DNA from: Streptomyces canus
Lineage (GTDB): Bacteria > Actinomycetota > Actinomycetes > Streptomycetales > Streptomycetaceae
NCBI RefSeq assembly: GCF_030815415.1
Contig: NZ_JAUSWW010000001.1
Coordinates: forward strand, 3,286,001 to 3,350,000
Reading direction: 5' to 3'
DNA length: 64,000 bases
The notes below the pieces were generated by a model. That model saw nothing but the letters and a program-made list of their open reading frames with translations. It was not told the origin of the DNA and did not search any database. The first letter of the stretch is position 1. Each line of letters begins with the position of its first letter. Shown piece after piece: positions 43,034-52,870 of the stretch. The position numbers and the translations under genes are program-made.

Positions 43034-43900
43034 ATGATGACCGCCCACCGCACCACCACCGTCCGCGGCCTCGACGTCCACTACCGCGAGGCCGGGCCCG
43101 CCGACGCCCCCGTTCTCCTGCTGCTGCACGGCTTCCCGAGCAGCTCGCACATGTTCCGTGACCTCATCCCGCTTCTCGCCGACCGCTACCGCCTCATCGC
43201 CCCGGACCACATCGGGTTCGGGCGCTCGTCGGCTCCGGGAGCCTCCGACTTCGCGTACACGTTCGCCGAACTCGCCGAGATCACCGCCGAGTTCACCGAG
43301 CAGTTGGGGCTGACGGAGTACGCCCTCTACATCCAGGACTACGGCGCCCCGATCGGACTGCGGCTCGCCCTCGCGCATCCCGAGCGGGTGACGGCGATCG
43401 TCACGCAGAACGGCAACGCCTACGAGGAGGGGCTGGGGAAGGAGGCCTGGGCTCCCGTGCTCGCGCTCATCGCCGAGCGGACGCCGGAGACCGAGGCTCC
43501 GGTGCGGGAGATCTCCTCGCCGGACGGCATCAAGTGGCAGTACCTGCACGGGGTTCCGGAGGACCTGCAACACCTCGTCAGCCCGGACGCGTACGAGCAC
43601 GACGCGGCCTTCATCGCCCGCCCCGGCCAGTCGGAGATCCAGCTCGACCTGATCTCCGACTACGGCTCCAACTTCGCCCTCTACCCCGCCTTCCACGACT
43701 ACTTCCGCACCAGCCAGGTCCCGCTGCTGGCCGTCTGGGGCGCCCACGACGAGATCTTCGTTCCGGCCGGCGCCCTCGCCTACCAGCGCGACCTCCCGAA
43801 GGCCGAGATCCACCTCCTGCCCACGGGCCACTTCGCCCTGGAGACGCACGCACCCCAGATCGGCGCGCTGATACGGGACTTCTTCAGCCGGACCCGCTGA
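43034..43900 (+). CDS. Alpha/beta hydrolase, haloalkane dehalogenase/epoxide hydrolase type
   Basis: The 288-residue enzyme has the oxyanion motif LLLHGFPSSSHMF and an IQDYGAPIG nucleophile elbow, in which Asp replaces the usual Ser. Asp nucleophiles are typical of haloalkane dehalogenases and epoxide hydrolases. The catalytic His lies in LLPTGHFALE, and the acid probably in AVWGAHDEIF. ATG 43034 has AGGGG upstream; a second ATG follows directly. It is preceded by a palindromic repeat. Substrate unknown. Its end overlaps the convergent next gene by 17 bp. Confidence 0.88.
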   Translation: MMTAHRTTTVRGLDVHYREAGPADAPVLLLLHGFPSSSHMFRDLIPLLADRYRLIAPDHIGFGRSSAPGASDFAYTFAELAEITAEFTEQLGLTEYALYIQDYGAPIGLRLALAHPERVTAIVTQNGNAYEEGLGKEAWAPVLALIAERTPETEAPVREISSPDGIKWQYLHGVPEDLQHLVSPDAYEHDAAFIARPGQSEIQLDLISDYGSNFALYPAFHDYFRTSQVPLLAVWGAHDEIFVPAGALAYQRDLPKAEIHLLPTGHFALETHAPQIGALIRDFFSRTR

Positions 43901-44720
43901 GCGCCGCCCCCACCGCCTCCCGGAAGCCGTCCGGATCCTCCACCCACGGCGAGTGCCCGGCACCGGGGAGCACCACCCGCCGCACCCGGGGCAGCGCCCG
44001 CTCCAGCGAGTCGACCGCCCAGCGCGGCCGGACGTCCCGCTCACCGTCGACGATCAGCACGGGCACGTCCAGCCCCTGGCAGGCGGCGTACAGCCCGGGG
44101 CTCCCCCAGGTCTGTTTCGTCTCCGCGCCCAGCGCCCTGTTGCACTCGAAGTTGATCTCGAACCAGGGGTCCGCCAGCCGACCGGCGTGCTCCAGCGCCC
44201 GCTCCCGGTCCTCGAAGTCGGCCGACCACTGCAGCACCGCCCGCTCACGGTCGCCGTCCGTCAACTCCTGCCACCGGGCGAACCGTTCGGGCACCTCACC
44301 CAGCCTCGCGCGGAAGTTCTCCTCGAAGGGCCCGCGCCAGGTGGACACCGGGTCGATGCCCGTGCCGCTCACGTACACGAGGCCCCCCACCCGCTCCGGG
44401 TGCGCCAGCGCATAGCTCAGCGCCAGCTGGGCGCCCCAGGAGTGGCCGAGCAGCACGGGCCGGTCGAGCGCGAAGTGCTGTCGTACGGCGTCCAGATCCG
44501 CCACGAACCGGTCGGTCGTCCACGGCCCCGCGGCCCGCTCGGAGCGCCCGCACCCGCGCTGGTCCCAGCGGACGACGGTCGCCCGGTCCTCCAGCATGGC
44601 GGCCACGTCCTCGAACATGTCCCACAGTCCGGGGCCGCCGTGACACAGCACCAGGGCCTCGCCGCCGTGCCCCTGCCGCGAGGCCCACAGCCGTACACCG
44701 TCGTCAGTCGTCACCGTCAT
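43884..44720 (-). CDS. Alpha/beta hydrolase, proline iminopeptidase-like
   Basis: The 278-residue serine hydrolase has oxyanion motif LCHGGPGLWD, the WDQRGCGRSE segment typical of proline iminopeptidases, and the nucleophile elbow GHSWGAQLA. The acid (DGERDVRPRW) and His (GAGHSPW) are also visible. Family members remove N-terminal proline or hydrolyse small esters. ATG 44720 (MTVTTDDG) is preferred because the frame before it is unsupported. It lies downstream of the proline catabolism genes, but a strong terminator separates them. Confidence 0.9.
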   Translation of the reverse strand: MTVTTDDGVRLWASRQGHGGEALVLCHGGPGLWDMFEDVAAMLEDRATVVRWDQRGCGRSERAAGPWTTDRFVADLDAVRQHFALDRPVLLGHSWGAQLALSYALAHPERVGGLVYVSGTGIDPVSTWRGPFEENFRARLGEVPERFARWQELTDGDRERAVLQWSADFEDRERALEHAGRLADPWFEINFECNRALGAETKQTWGSPGLYAACQGLDVPVLIVDGERDVRPRWAVDSLERALPRVRRVVLPGAGHSPWVEDPDGFREAVGAALSGSG

Positions 44721-44759
44721 GACCACGAGTCTGTGCCACGAGTCCACCCGCAGACGGCC

Positions 44760-44785
44760 AAGGGCCGGGCAACAGCCCGGCCCTT
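44760..44785 (-). terminator. Terminator after the P5C dehydrogenase gene
   Basis: Arms AAGGGCCGGGC and GCCCGGCCCTT form a perfect 11-bp stem with AACA loop, 20 bp past the pruA stop. It has no U-tract on the minus strand. Confidence 0.8.
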
Positions 44786-44804
44786 CAAGCTCTCCGACCT
44801 ACCG

Positions 44805-46436
44805 TCAGCCCATGTGCGGGTACGCGTAGTCCGTCGGCGGGACCAGTGTCTCCTTGATGGCGCGGGTCAGGGTCCAGCGCATCAGGTTCTGCGGGGCGCC
44901 GGCCTTGTCGTTGGTGCCGGAGGCGCGGCCGCCGCCGAAGGGCTGCTGGCCGACGACGGCGCCGGTGGACTTGTCGTTGATGTAGAAGTTGCCGGCCGCG
45001 TAGCGCAGCTTGTCCATCGTGTACGCCGCCGCCGCGCGGTCGGCCGAGATGACCGAGCCGGTGAGCGCGTAGTCGGACACCGACTCCATCTGGGTCAGCA
45101 TCTCGTCGTACTTGTCGTCCTCGTAGACGTGCACGGCGAGGAAGGGGCCGAAGTACTCGGTGGTGAAGACCTCGTTCGCCGGGTCCGAGCACTCGACGAC
45201 GGTCGGGCGGACGAAGTAGCCGACCGAGTCGTCGTACGAACCGCCCGCGACGACCGTGCAGGCGGGGTCGGACTTCGCGCGGTCGATGGCGGCCTTGTTC
45301 TTGGCGAAGGCGCGCTCGTCGATGACGGCGCCGATGAAGTTGGAGAGATCGGTGACATCGCCCATGGTGAGGTAGTCGACCTCGGCCGCGAACTCCTCCT
45401 TGAAGCCGCTGTTCCAGATCGACGCCGGGATGTAGGCCCGGGAGGTCGCGCTGCACTTCTGGCCCTGGTACTCGAAGGCACCGCGGGTCAGTGCGGTCTT
45501 GAGGATCGCCCTGTCGGCGCTCGGGTGGGCGACGACGAAGTCCTTGCCGCCGGTCTCGCCGACCAGCCGCGGGTAGGTGCGGTACTTCTCGATGTTGGCG
45601 CCGACCGTCTTCCACAGGTGCTGGAAGGTCTTGGTGGAACCGGTGAAGTGGATGCCCGCGAGGTCGCGGTGGGCCAGGGCGACCTTGGAGACCTCGATGC
45701 CGTCGCCGGTGACGAGGTTGATGACGCCCTTGGGCAGCCCGGCCTCCTCCAGGAGCTGCATGAGCAGCACGGCGGCGTGGGTCTGCGTCGGGGACGGCTT
45801 CCAGACGACGACGTTGCCCATCAGCGCGGGCGCGGTCGGCAGATTGCCCGCGATCGCCGTGAAGTTGAAGGGCGTGATCGCGTAGACGAAGCCCTCAAGG
45901 GGGCGGTGGTCGAGGCGGTTCCAGACCCCCGGGGAGTTCGCCGGAGGCTGCTCAGCGAGCAGGTCGCGGGCGTACTTGACGTTGAAGCGCCAGAAGTCGA
46001 CGAGCTCGCAGGGGGTGTCGATCTCGGCCTGCTGGGCGGTCTTCGACTGACCGAGCATGGTGGAGGCGGCGAGGGTCTCGCGCCAGGGGCCGGCGAGGAG
46101 TTCGGCGGCGCGCAGGATGATCGCGGCGCGGTCGTCGAAGGCCATCGCACGCCAGGCGGGCGCGGCGGCGAGGGCCGCGTCGATCGCGTCCTGCGCGTCC
46201 TGCTGGGTGGCGTTGCGGTACGTGCCCAGTACGGCCTTGTGGTTGTGCGGCTGCACGACCTGGAAGGCGTCGCCGCCGCCGAGCCGCTTCTCGCCGCCGA
46301 TGGTCATCGGCAGGTCGATCGGGTTCTCGGCCAGCTCCTTCAGCTTGACCTCGAGACGGGCGCGCTCGGGCGAGCCGGGGGCGTAGCCGTGCACCGGCTC
46401 GTTGACGGGGGTGGGGACCTGGGTCACGGCGTCCAT
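44805..46436 (-). CDS. pruA: L-glutamate gamma-semialdehyde (P5C) dehydrogenase
   Basis: The 543-residue aldehyde dehydrogenase oxidises glutamate semialdehyde to glutamate, the second step of proline breakdown. The Glu is in VGETGGKDFVVAH, and the Cys nucleophile in QGQKCSATSRAYIP. The length fits the single-domain P5CDH of actinobacteria rather than bifunctional PutA. ATG 46436 starts MDAVTQVPTPVNEPVHG. It lies 175 bp downstream of the proline dehydrogenase gene on the same strand. The gap has a short GCCCC-TTCG-GGGGC hairpin. Confidence 0.95.
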   Translation of the reverse strand: MDAVTQVPTPVNEPVHGYAPGSPERARLEVKLKELAENPIDLPMTIGGEKRLGGGDAFQVVQPHNHKAVLGTYRNATQQDAQDAIDAALAAAPAWRAMAFDDRAAIILRAAELLAGPWRETLAASTMLGQSKTAQQAEIDTPCELVDFWRFNVKYARDLLAEQPPANSPGVWNRLDHRPLEGFVYAITPFNFTAIAGNLPTAPALMGNVVVWKPSPTQTHAAVLLMQLLEEAGLPKGVINLVTGDGIEVSKVALAHRDLAGIHFTGSTKTFQHLWKTVGANIEKYRTYPRLVGETGGKDFVVAHPSADRAILKTALTRGAFEYQGQKCSATSRAYIPASIWNSGFKEEFAAEVDYLTMGDVTDLSNFIGAVIDERAFAKNKAAIDRAKSDPACTVVAGGSYDDSVGYFVRPTVVECSDPANEVFTTEYFGPFLAVHVYEDDKYDEMLTQMESVSDYALTGSVISADRAAAAYTMDKLRYAAGNFYINDKSTGAVVGQQPFGGGRASGTNDKAGAPQNLMRWTLTRAIKETLVPPTDYAYPHMG

Positions 46437-46611
46437 GGGTTACCTCTTCGAAGTGACTCTCGGGCTTCAGCACGGGGAGCCGAAGCTGTTGCGTATGGTG
46501 AGCAGCGGTCAGGGCTTGACCGTCACGGACTCGCTGCGGCGAGCTTGTGAGAAGCCCCTTCGGGGGCGGAGTCACGAGATCCGTAACTCATTCACGGCTC
46601 ATCCCGGCACA

Positions 46612-47538
46612 TCACCCCTTGCTGACCATCGACCGGACGAAGAAGCGCAGGTTGGCGGGCTTCTCCGCGAGGCGGCGCATGAAGTAGCCGTACCAGTCGG
46701 TGCCGTAGGCCGTGTAGACGCGCATGCGGTGGCCCTCGGCGGCGAGGCGCAGATGTTCGTCGCCGCGGATGCCGTACAGCATCTGGAACTCGTACTCGTC
46801 GGGCTTGCGGCCGGCCTGGTGGGCCAGTTCCTGTGCGATGGCGATCAGGCGCGGGTCGTGGGACCCGATCATCGGGTACCCCTCGCCCTCCATCAGGACC
46901 TTGAGGACGCGGACGTACGCCTTGTCGATCTCGTGCTTCTGCTGGTACGCGACCTCGGCGGGCTCCTTGTAGGCGCCCTTCACGAGCCGCACCCGGCTGC
47001 CGCTCGCGGCGAGGCGGCGGGCGTCGGCCTCGGTGCGGAAGAGGTAGGCCTGGATGACGCAGCCGGTCTGCGGGAAGTCCTTCCGCAACTCCTCGTGGAT
47101 GGCGAACATCGAGTCGAGGGTGGTGTGGTCCTCGGCGTCCAGCGTCACGGTCGTACCGATGGCGGCGGCGGCCTCGACGACCGGTCGGACATTGGCGAGG
47201 GCCAGCTCGTGGCCGCCCGGCAGCGCCTGTCCGAACATCGACAGCTTCACGGACATCTCGGCGCGGGTGCCGAGGTCCAGCTCCTTGAGCCGGTCGACGA
47301 GCCGGAGGTACGCGTCCCGGGCGGCTTCGGCCTGCTCGGGGGTGGTGATGTCCTCGCCGACGACGTCCATCGTCAGCTCCAGGCCCCGGTCCGTGAGCTC
47401 TCTGATGATCGGCACGATCTCGTCGACCGTCTCGCCGGGGATGAAGCGGTCGACGACCTGCTTGGTCACCGGCGCCGCCGAGACCAGGCGTCGCATCCGG
47501 TCGCTGCGCGACGCGGCAAGAATCACGGGACCCAGCAC
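46612..47538 (-). CDS. putA: Proline dehydrogenase
   Basis: The 308-residue FAD-dependent monofunctional PRODH oxidises proline to P5C. Typical blocks are GETVDEIVPIIRELTDRGLE, the TIM barrel substrate segment VRLVKGAYKEP, ATHDPRLI-like IGSHDPRLIAIAQE, and the C-terminal RMRVYTAYGTDWYGYFMRRLAEKPAN. GTG 47538 is preceded by GGAGG at ideal spacing; earlier in-frame codons lack this. It is divergent from the PucR regulator and upstream of pruA, so the three genes make a proline catabolic unit. Confidence 0.95.
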   Translation of the reverse strand: MLGPVILAASRSDRMRRLVSAAPVTKQVVDRFIPGETVDEIVPIIRELTDRGLELTMDVVGEDITTPEQAEAARDAYLRLVDRLKELDLGTRAEMSVKLSMFGQALPGGHELALANVRPVVEAAAAIGTTVTLDAEDHTTLDSMFAIHEELRKDFPQTGCVIQAYLFRTEADARRLAASGSRVRLVKGAYKEPAEVAYQQKHEIDKAYVRVLKVLMEGEGYPMIGSHDPRLIAIAQELAHQAGRKPDEYEFQMLYGIRGDEHLRLAAEGHRMRVYTAYGTDWYGYFMRRLAEKPANLRFFVRSMVSKG

Positions 47539-47683
47539 GGGGCACCTCCACAAACCAGCAGATAGAACCACCGTGAAACCTAAGGATCCCTCCGATCGTC
47601 GGCCATCGACAGCTGTCACGCATCCGTGCCGCAGATCTCAGACAGATGTATGAAAGGGCGGGACTGTGCGGGAGAATGCCCGA

Positions 47684-48862
47684 GTGACAGCCGATGCCGC
47701 GTCGTCCAGCCGAGCCGGTGACTACCAGGAGCTGGTCGACGAGATCTCCGAGCTGCTCGGGGTGCCCGCGACCCTGGAGAGCCGCGACTTCGAGCTGATC
47801 GCCTTCGGGGCGTACGACAGTGAGGGCGACCTCGATCCGTCGGCGCTGGACCCGGTGCGCGCCCGCTCGATCCTGACCCGCCGCTCGACGGCCGCGGTCC
47901 GGACCTGGTTCGAGGGCTTCGGCATCACGCGCGCGACCGGGCCTGTCCGTATCCCGCCGACGCCCGAGGCGGGGGTGTACCGCGGACGGATCTGTCTGCC
48001 CGTGCGCCATCGGGGTGTCGTCCTGGGATACGTCTGGCTGCTGGAGTCCGACCCCGGGCCCACGGAGGCCCAGCTGACCGCCGCCATGGAGGTGACGGTG
48101 CGGATCGGCGCGCTGCTCGCGGACGAGGCGCAGCACGGGGCGGACCTCAGCCGGGAGCTGCGGGCGGTGCTGACCGCCGAGCGGGGCTGGCAGGCGGAGA
48201 TGGCGGTGGCGGCGCTGCGTACGGCGCTAGGGCCGCGCGGCGACGGGCCGCACGCGGTGGTGTGTGTCGCGCCGTGGCCGTCCGCCGACCCGGAGGACGC
48301 GCCGTCCGCGCGGACGGTGCCGCACACGACGGCCCTGTGCACGGTTCCGTGGGGCGCGACCGGGCAGAGTCTCGCGGTCCTCGTCCGGCTGCGGTCGCCC
48401 GAGGTGCGGACGCCGGCGCTCGCGGCGGCGCAGCGCCTGCTGGGGGAAGGTGCCCGGGTGGCCGGCGTGGGTGAGCCCCGTACCGGTCTCGGCGACCTGG
48501 CGACGTCCTGGCAGGAGGCCTCGGCGGCGGCCCGCGCGGCCCTCGCTGAGCCTGCGCTCGGCCCGGTCGCGGAGTGGTCGCGGATCGGCCCGTACCGGCT
48601 GCTGACCTCGCTCCCGGCGGAGACGGCCCACGACCCCGCCGTACGGCCCCTGCTCTCCCCCGCCCACCGCGAACTCGCGCGCACCGCCGAGATCTACCTC
48701 GACCGCGCGGGCCAGGCGGGCCGCACGGCCGCCGAGCTGGGCATCCACCGTCAGACCCTGTACTACCGCCTGTCCCGGGTGGAACAGCTGACAGGCCTGG
48801 ACCTGGACGACGGCGAGGACCGGCTGCTGCTGCACATGGCACTGAAGGGCGCGCGCCTCTAG
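47684..48862 (+). CDS. PucR-family regulator of proline catabolism
   Basis: The 392-residue regulator has an N-terminal GAF-like sensing region ([15 protein letters not shown]...), a middle domain, and a C-terminal PucR helix-turn-helix ([26 protein letters not shown]). It is divergent from proline dehydrogenase, and such a regulator is known to activate proline use in actinobacteria. GTG 47684 has GGGAGA eight bases upstream; GTG 47666 in frame is also possible. The 145-bp gap has a GACAGCTGTC palindrome (47608-47617), a possible binding site. Confidence 0.9.
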   Translation: MTADAASSSRAGDYQELVDEISELLGVPATLESRDFELIAFGAYDSEGDLDPSALDPVRARSILTRRSTAAVRTWFEGFGITRATGPVRIPPTPEAGVYRGRICLPVRHRGVVLGYVWLLESDPGPTEAQLTAAMEVTVRIGALLADEAQHGADLSRELRAVLTAERGWQAEMAVAALRTALGPRGDGPHAVVCVAPWPSADPEDAPSARTVPHTTALCTVPWGATGQSLAVLVRLRSPEVRTPALAAAQRLLGEGARVAGVGEPRTGLGDLATSWQEASAAARAALAEPALGPVAEWSRIGPYRLLTSLPAETAHDPAVRPLLSPAHRELARTAEIYLDRAGQAGRTAAELGIHRQTLYYRLSRVEQLTGLDLDDGEDRLLLHMALKGARL

Positions 48863-48901
48863 AGCCCTTTCGACCGCCCCCCTGCCCGAATCCGGGCAGA
48901 A

Positions 48902-48930
48902 AGAGGGGGAAGCCGACGACTTCCCCCTCT
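48902..48930 (+). terminator. Terminator after the PucR gene
   Basis: Arms AGAGGGGGAAG and CTTCCCCCTCT form an 11-bp stem with a 7-nt loop, preceded by a CTGCCCG-AATC-CGGGCAG hairpin. They lie 40-68 bp after the stop codon and only 11 bp before the next start. Confidence 0.75.
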
Positions 48931-48941
48931 ACAGTGCCCGC

Positions 48942-49583
48942 ATGATCACTGCCTCCGCACTGGGCTCCTTCGCACTGATCGTGGGCCTGCTGACCCTCAC
49001 TCCGGGCATCGACACCGCCCTCATACTCCGTACCGCCGTCACGGGGCGCAGCACGCGCGCGTGGGGCGTGGTCCTCGGCATCCAGACCGGCACCCTCGTC
49101 TGGGGTGTGCTCGGCGCGCTCGGCGTCACCGCCGTCCTGACCGCGTCCCACCTCGCCTACACGGCCCTGCGCTGGGCGGGCGCCGCGTACCTGGTCTGGA
49201 TGGGCGCCCGCATGGTGTGGGCGACGCTGCGGCGGCGGGGCGGGGACGCCGGGCCCGCGGAGGAGGCGGACAGCGGGGGCGGATTCTGGAGCGGCTGGCG
49301 CAAGGGCGCCCTGACGAACCTGCTCAACCCGAAGGTGGGCGCCTTCTACATGGCGGTCCTGCCGCAGTTCGTCCCGGAGGGCGGCGCGGCGGCACACCTG
49401 CTGGCCGGCGCCCTGCTGGCGGGCGTGCACATCGCACTCGGGGTGATCTGGTCGGGCGTCCTGATCCTCTTCGCCCGCACCCTGCGCGACACGCTCCGCC
49501 GCCCGTCCGCCCGCCGCGTCCTGGACCGTGTCACGGGCACGGTCATCGCCGCCTTCGGGGCACGCCTCGCTTTCGGGGAGTGA
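48942..49583 (+). CDS. LysE/RhtB-family exporter
   Basis: The 213-residue membrane protein has six likely TM segments and opens MITASALGSFALIVGLLTLTPGID, with the Pro-Gly motif typical of LysE exporters. A second landmark is WRKGALTNLLNPKVGAFYMAVLPQF. Such proteins export amino acids or their analogues; the substrate is unknown. There is no ribosome site, but TACAGT ends 6 nt before the ATG, which suggests a leaderless transcript. It ends 4 bp before a HAD gene start, so the two may be co-transcribed. Confidence 0.9.
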   Translation: MITASALGSFALIVGLLTLTPGIDTALILRTAVTGRSTRAWGVVLGIQTGTLVWGVLGALGVTAVLTASHLAYTALRWAGAAYLVWMGARMVWATLRRRGGDAGPAEEADSGGGFWSGWRKGALTNLLNPKVGAFYMAVLPQFVPEGGAAAHLLAGALLAGVHIALGVIWSGVLILFARTLRDTLRRPSARRVLDRVTGTVIAAFGARLAFGE

Positions 49584-49587
49584 CCCC

Positions 49588-50232
49588 GTGCCGCTGCTGC
49601 TGATCGATCTCGACAACACCCTGGTCGACCGAGACGCCGCGTTCCGCGAGGCCGCGTCGGGATTCCTGGCCGAGCACGCGCTGCCCGGGACCGAGCTCGA
49701 CTGGCTGACGACCCTCGACGCCAGCGGCTACACACCCCGCGAGGACGTGGCCCGGGCCATGGTCGAGCGCTACGCCCTTCCCGAGGCCCCGGTCCGGCGG
49801 CTCCTGGACGACGGCGTCGCCGAACATGTCACCCTGACCGACGCCACCCGCCGCGCTCTCGTCGGGGCCCGCGCGCACGGTTGGACGTGCGTGATCGTCA
49901 CCAACGGCCGTGTGGCCCAGCAGGAGAGGAAGATCCGCGGCACCGGCCTGGACCGGCTGGTCCACGCATGGGTGGTCTCCGAGGCGGTCGGCCACAAGAA
50001 GCCGGCGCCGGAGATCTTCCAGGCGGCGGCGGACGCGGCCGGAGCCCCGCTGCACGGCGCCTGGGTGATCGGCGACTCGCCGCACGCCGACATCCGGGGC
50101 GCGATCGGCATCGACGCGCGCAGTGTGTGGGTGTCGGGAGGCCGGTTGTGGGGCGAGGCGGGGTACCGGCCCACCCGTGTCGCACCGGACGCCGCCACCG
50201 CGATCCGAGTCGGCGTCCACGAGGGGCCGTGA
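49588..50232 (+). CDS. HAD-family hydrolase
   Basis: The 214-residue protein has motif I LLLIDLDNTLVDRD (about 3-16), a helical cap, motif II VIVTNGR, the Lys motif in VGHKKPAPEIF, and motif IV VIGDSPHADIRGA. It is a phosphatase or dehalogenase of unknown substrate. GTG 49588 has GGGGAG seven bases upstream. It lies 4 bp after the LysE exporter, and its end is 1 bp from a convergent MocR gene. It is a different HAD subtype from the partial one at the left edge. Confidence 0.9.
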   Translation: MPLLLIDLDNTLVDRDAAFREAASGFLAEHALPGTELDWLTTLDASGYTPREDVARAMVERYALPEAPVRRLLDDGVAEHVTLTDATRRALVGARAHGWTCVIVTNGRVAQQERKIRGTGLDRLVHAWVVSEAVGHKKPAPEIFQAAADAAGAPLHGAWVIGDSPHADIRGAIGIDARSVWVSGGRLWGEAGYRPTRVAPDAATAIRVGVHEGP

Positions 50233-50233
50233 C

Positions 50234-51643
50234 TCAGCCGCCGTCGAGAAGATCCGCCACCGCCGCCACTCCCTCCGCGATCGCGCGTTCCGTCACATTG
50301 CCGAATCCCAGGACGAGCTGAGGCGGCTCCGCGGACTCCGACGTGCGGCACGCGCTCATGCCGTACAGGCCGACGCCGCGGGTGCGAGCCCTGCCGACGA
50401 GGGTGTGTTCGTGGGCCGTCGCGGGCAGATGGGCCACGGCGTGGAATCCCGCCGCCAGTCCGGACAGCCGTACCGCGGGGGCGTGCGCGGCCAGGGCGTC
50501 GACCAGGACGGTACGGCGGGTGGCGTAGGTCGTGCGCATGCGGCGCAGATGGCGGTCGTAGCGGCCGGACTCGATCAGGCGGGCGAGGGCGAGTTGGTCG
50601 AGGGTGGGTGAGCCACGGTCGGTGACGCGTTTGAGGTCGGTGACCGGGTCGAGCAGGGCCGGCGGGCACAGCAGCCAGCCCAGCCGCAGTGCGGGGGCCA
50701 GTGACTTGCTGACCGTGCCGACGGAGATCACCCGATCGGCCGCCAAACCCTGGAGCGCACCGACCGGTTCGCGGTCGTAGCGGAACTCGGCGTCGTAGTC
50801 GTCCTCGATGACGTACGCGTCCTGGCGCACGGCCCAGTCGATCAGGGCATGGCGGCGGTCGGGAGCCAGCACGACTCCCGTCGGCCACTGATGGGCCGGG
50901 GTGACGATCACGGCCCTGGTGCCGGTGGCCGCCAACTTCCGTACGTCCACACCCTCTTCGTCGACCGGGACCGGTACGGCCGTCAGCCCCGCCGTCTCGG
51001 CGGCCGCCCGCGCGGTGGCCGGGCCGCCCGGGTCCTCGTACGCCACGACCCGCACCCCCCGGCGGGCGAGGGCGCCCAGGGCGAGGCTCAGCCCCTGCGC
51101 GTAGCCCGAGCAGACCACGGTCCGGGCGGGGTCGCCGGCTGCGCCGCGCACCCGGCGCAGATATCCGGCGACGACCTCGCGCAGGGCCGAACTCCCGCGC
51201 GGATCGCCGTAGTCGAGGTCGGTGGTGGGCATGTGCCGGGCCGCTTCCCTGGTGGCCCACAGCCAGTCGGCGAGCGGGAAGGAGGTCAGGTCCGGCACTC
51301 CGTGGCGGAAGTCGGCGATCAGCCGGGGGCGGGGGCCGGGCGGGGGCGCCGGGGCCGGTTCCGTCGGCTGGGCGCAGGCCGCCACGCGGGTGGCCGAGCC
51401 GACGCGGGTCACGAGGTAGCCCTCGGCCTGGAGTTGGGCGTAGCAGTCCTGGACGAGGCCACGGGACAGACCGAGCTCGCGCGCGAGTTCCCGGGAGGAC
51501 GGGAGGCGTTCGCCGGCCTGGAGCCGCCCGGTGCGGATGGCGTCCCGCAGCTGTCCCTCCACCTGCGCGGACAGCCGCTGCGTGCTGTCCCGGTCGACGG
51601 TCAGAAGCAGCTCTGGTGACAGACCGGCCCACTGCACTGGCAT
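50234..51643 (-). CDS. MocR/PdxR-type regulator
   Basis: The 469-residue protein joins a GntR winged helix (about 15-85, LPSSRELARELGLSRGLVQDCYAQL) to a fold-type I aminotransferase domain. The PLP lysine is the K in ISVGTVSKSLAPALRLG. In this family the aminotransferase-like part senses a ligand, often PLP or an amino compound. The start is ATG 51643. It is divergent from the MFS gene with only 47 bp between the two starts, so it is expected to regulate that gene. Confidence 0.93.
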   Translation of the reverse strand: MPVQWAGLSPELLLTVDRDSTQRLSAQVEGQLRDAIRTGRLQAGERLPSSRELARELGLSRGLVQDCYAQLQAEGYLVTRVGSATRVAACAQPTEPAPAPPPGPRPRLIADFRHGVPDLTSFPLADWLWATREAARHMPTTDLDYGDPRGSSALREVVAGYLRRVRGAAGDPARTVVCSGYAQGLSLALGALARRGVRVVAYEDPGGPATARAAAETAGLTAVPVPVDEEGVDVRKLAATGTRAVIVTPAHQWPTGVVLAPDRRHALIDWAVRQDAYVIEDDYDAEFRYDREPVGALQGLAADRVISVGTVSKSLAPALRLGWLLCPPALLDPVTDLKRVTDRGSPTLDQLALARLIESGRYDRHLRRMRTTYATRRTVLVDALAAHAPAVRLSGLAAGFHAVAHLPATAHEHTLVGRARTRGVGLYGMSACRTSESAEPPQLVLGFGNVTERAIAEGVAAVADLLDGG

Positions 51644-51690
51644 GGAATTGGAGCTTAGCGGAGGGCCGGTGCGAACCTACCGTCGACGGT

Positions 51691-52870
51691 ATGACGACTT
51701 CGGCCAAGCACCCCGCGCGGACGACCGGTTCGCGTCCGCCCCTGCTCACCCGGCCCCTGCTGCTCCGCTTCGTGAGCCTGGTCGGGGCGACCGTCAGCTT
51801 CTTCCTGCTGCTGTCGGTCGTACCCGCCTACGCGGCCGGGTCGGGCGGCGGGGGTGCGGCGGGTCTCGCCACCGGTGCCCTGATGCTCTCCACGGTCCTC
51901 GGTGAACTGGTCACTCCCCGGCTGGTCGCACGTTTCGGATACCGGGTGGTCCTGATCGCCGGTCTGTTCCTGCTCGGCGCCCCTGCCCTGGCGCTGACCG
52001 CCTCCCGGGACATCGTGTGGATCGTGGCCGTGTGTCTGGTGCGCGGGCTGGGCTTCGCGCTCACCATCGTCGCGGGCGGCGCCCTGACCGCGACGCTGAT
52101 CCCGGCCGAGCGCCGGGGCGAGGGGCTCGCCGTGGTGGGCGTGGTGTCCGGTGTGCCGTCGCTGGTCGCGCTGCCGCTCGGGCTGTGGCTGGCGGAGCAC
52201 GCGGGATACGGGACCGTCGCGGCCGTCGGCGGCGGTGCCGCACTCGCCGCGATCGTCTCGGTGTTCGGCCTGCCGGACCGTGGCGCGAGCGCCGAGCGGC
52301 CGGTCGGTGTGGTCCGCGGGCTGCGCACGGGCGCCCTGCTGCGTCCCGTCCTCGTCTTCGGCGCCACCGCGACGGCCGCCGGAATCCTGGTCACCTTCCT
52401 GCCGTTGGCGGCCGGTTCGGCGTCCTCCTCAGTGATCGCGGCGGCCCTGTTCGCCCAGCCCGCGGCCGCGACCGTCACCCGCTGGCTGGCGGGCCGGCAC
52501 GGGCGACCGGCACGGCAGCGCCGGTCTCGTCCTGCCCGGCCTGCTCCTGTCGGCGGCGGGCGTGCTGCTCACCGCCGCGACCGGCGCTCCGGTCGCCGTC
52601 GTCGCGGGATCGGCGCTGTTCGGGGCCGGCTTCGGCATCGCCCAGAACGCCACCCTGACCCTGATGTACGCCCGGGTGTCCGCCTCTTCGTACGGCACGG
52701 TCAGCGCACTGTGGAATCTCGCCTACGACGGTGGCATGGGCGTCGGTGCGGCGGGCTTCGGTGTCCTCGCGGGGGTGACCGGCTATCCGTGGGCGTTCGC
52801 GGCGACGGCCGCACTGATGCTGATCGCGCTGGTCCCGGCGCTGCGCGATCTCCGTCACACTGATTACTGA
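51691..52870 (+). pseudogene. MFS transporter with one-base frameshift
   Basis: The first part (from ATG 51691, MTTSAKHPARTTG) encodes MFS membrane segments such as RFVSLVGATVSFFLLLSVVPAY through WLAGRHG. After 52500 this frame turns into Arg-rich nonsense, while the next frame begins LVLPGLLLSAAGVLLTAA and continues through more membrane segments to TGA 52870. Removing one G from the GGG at 52501-52503 joins them into a normal 392-residue protein. This is either a sequencing error or a real pseudogene. It is divergent from a MocR regulator. Confidence 0.85.
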
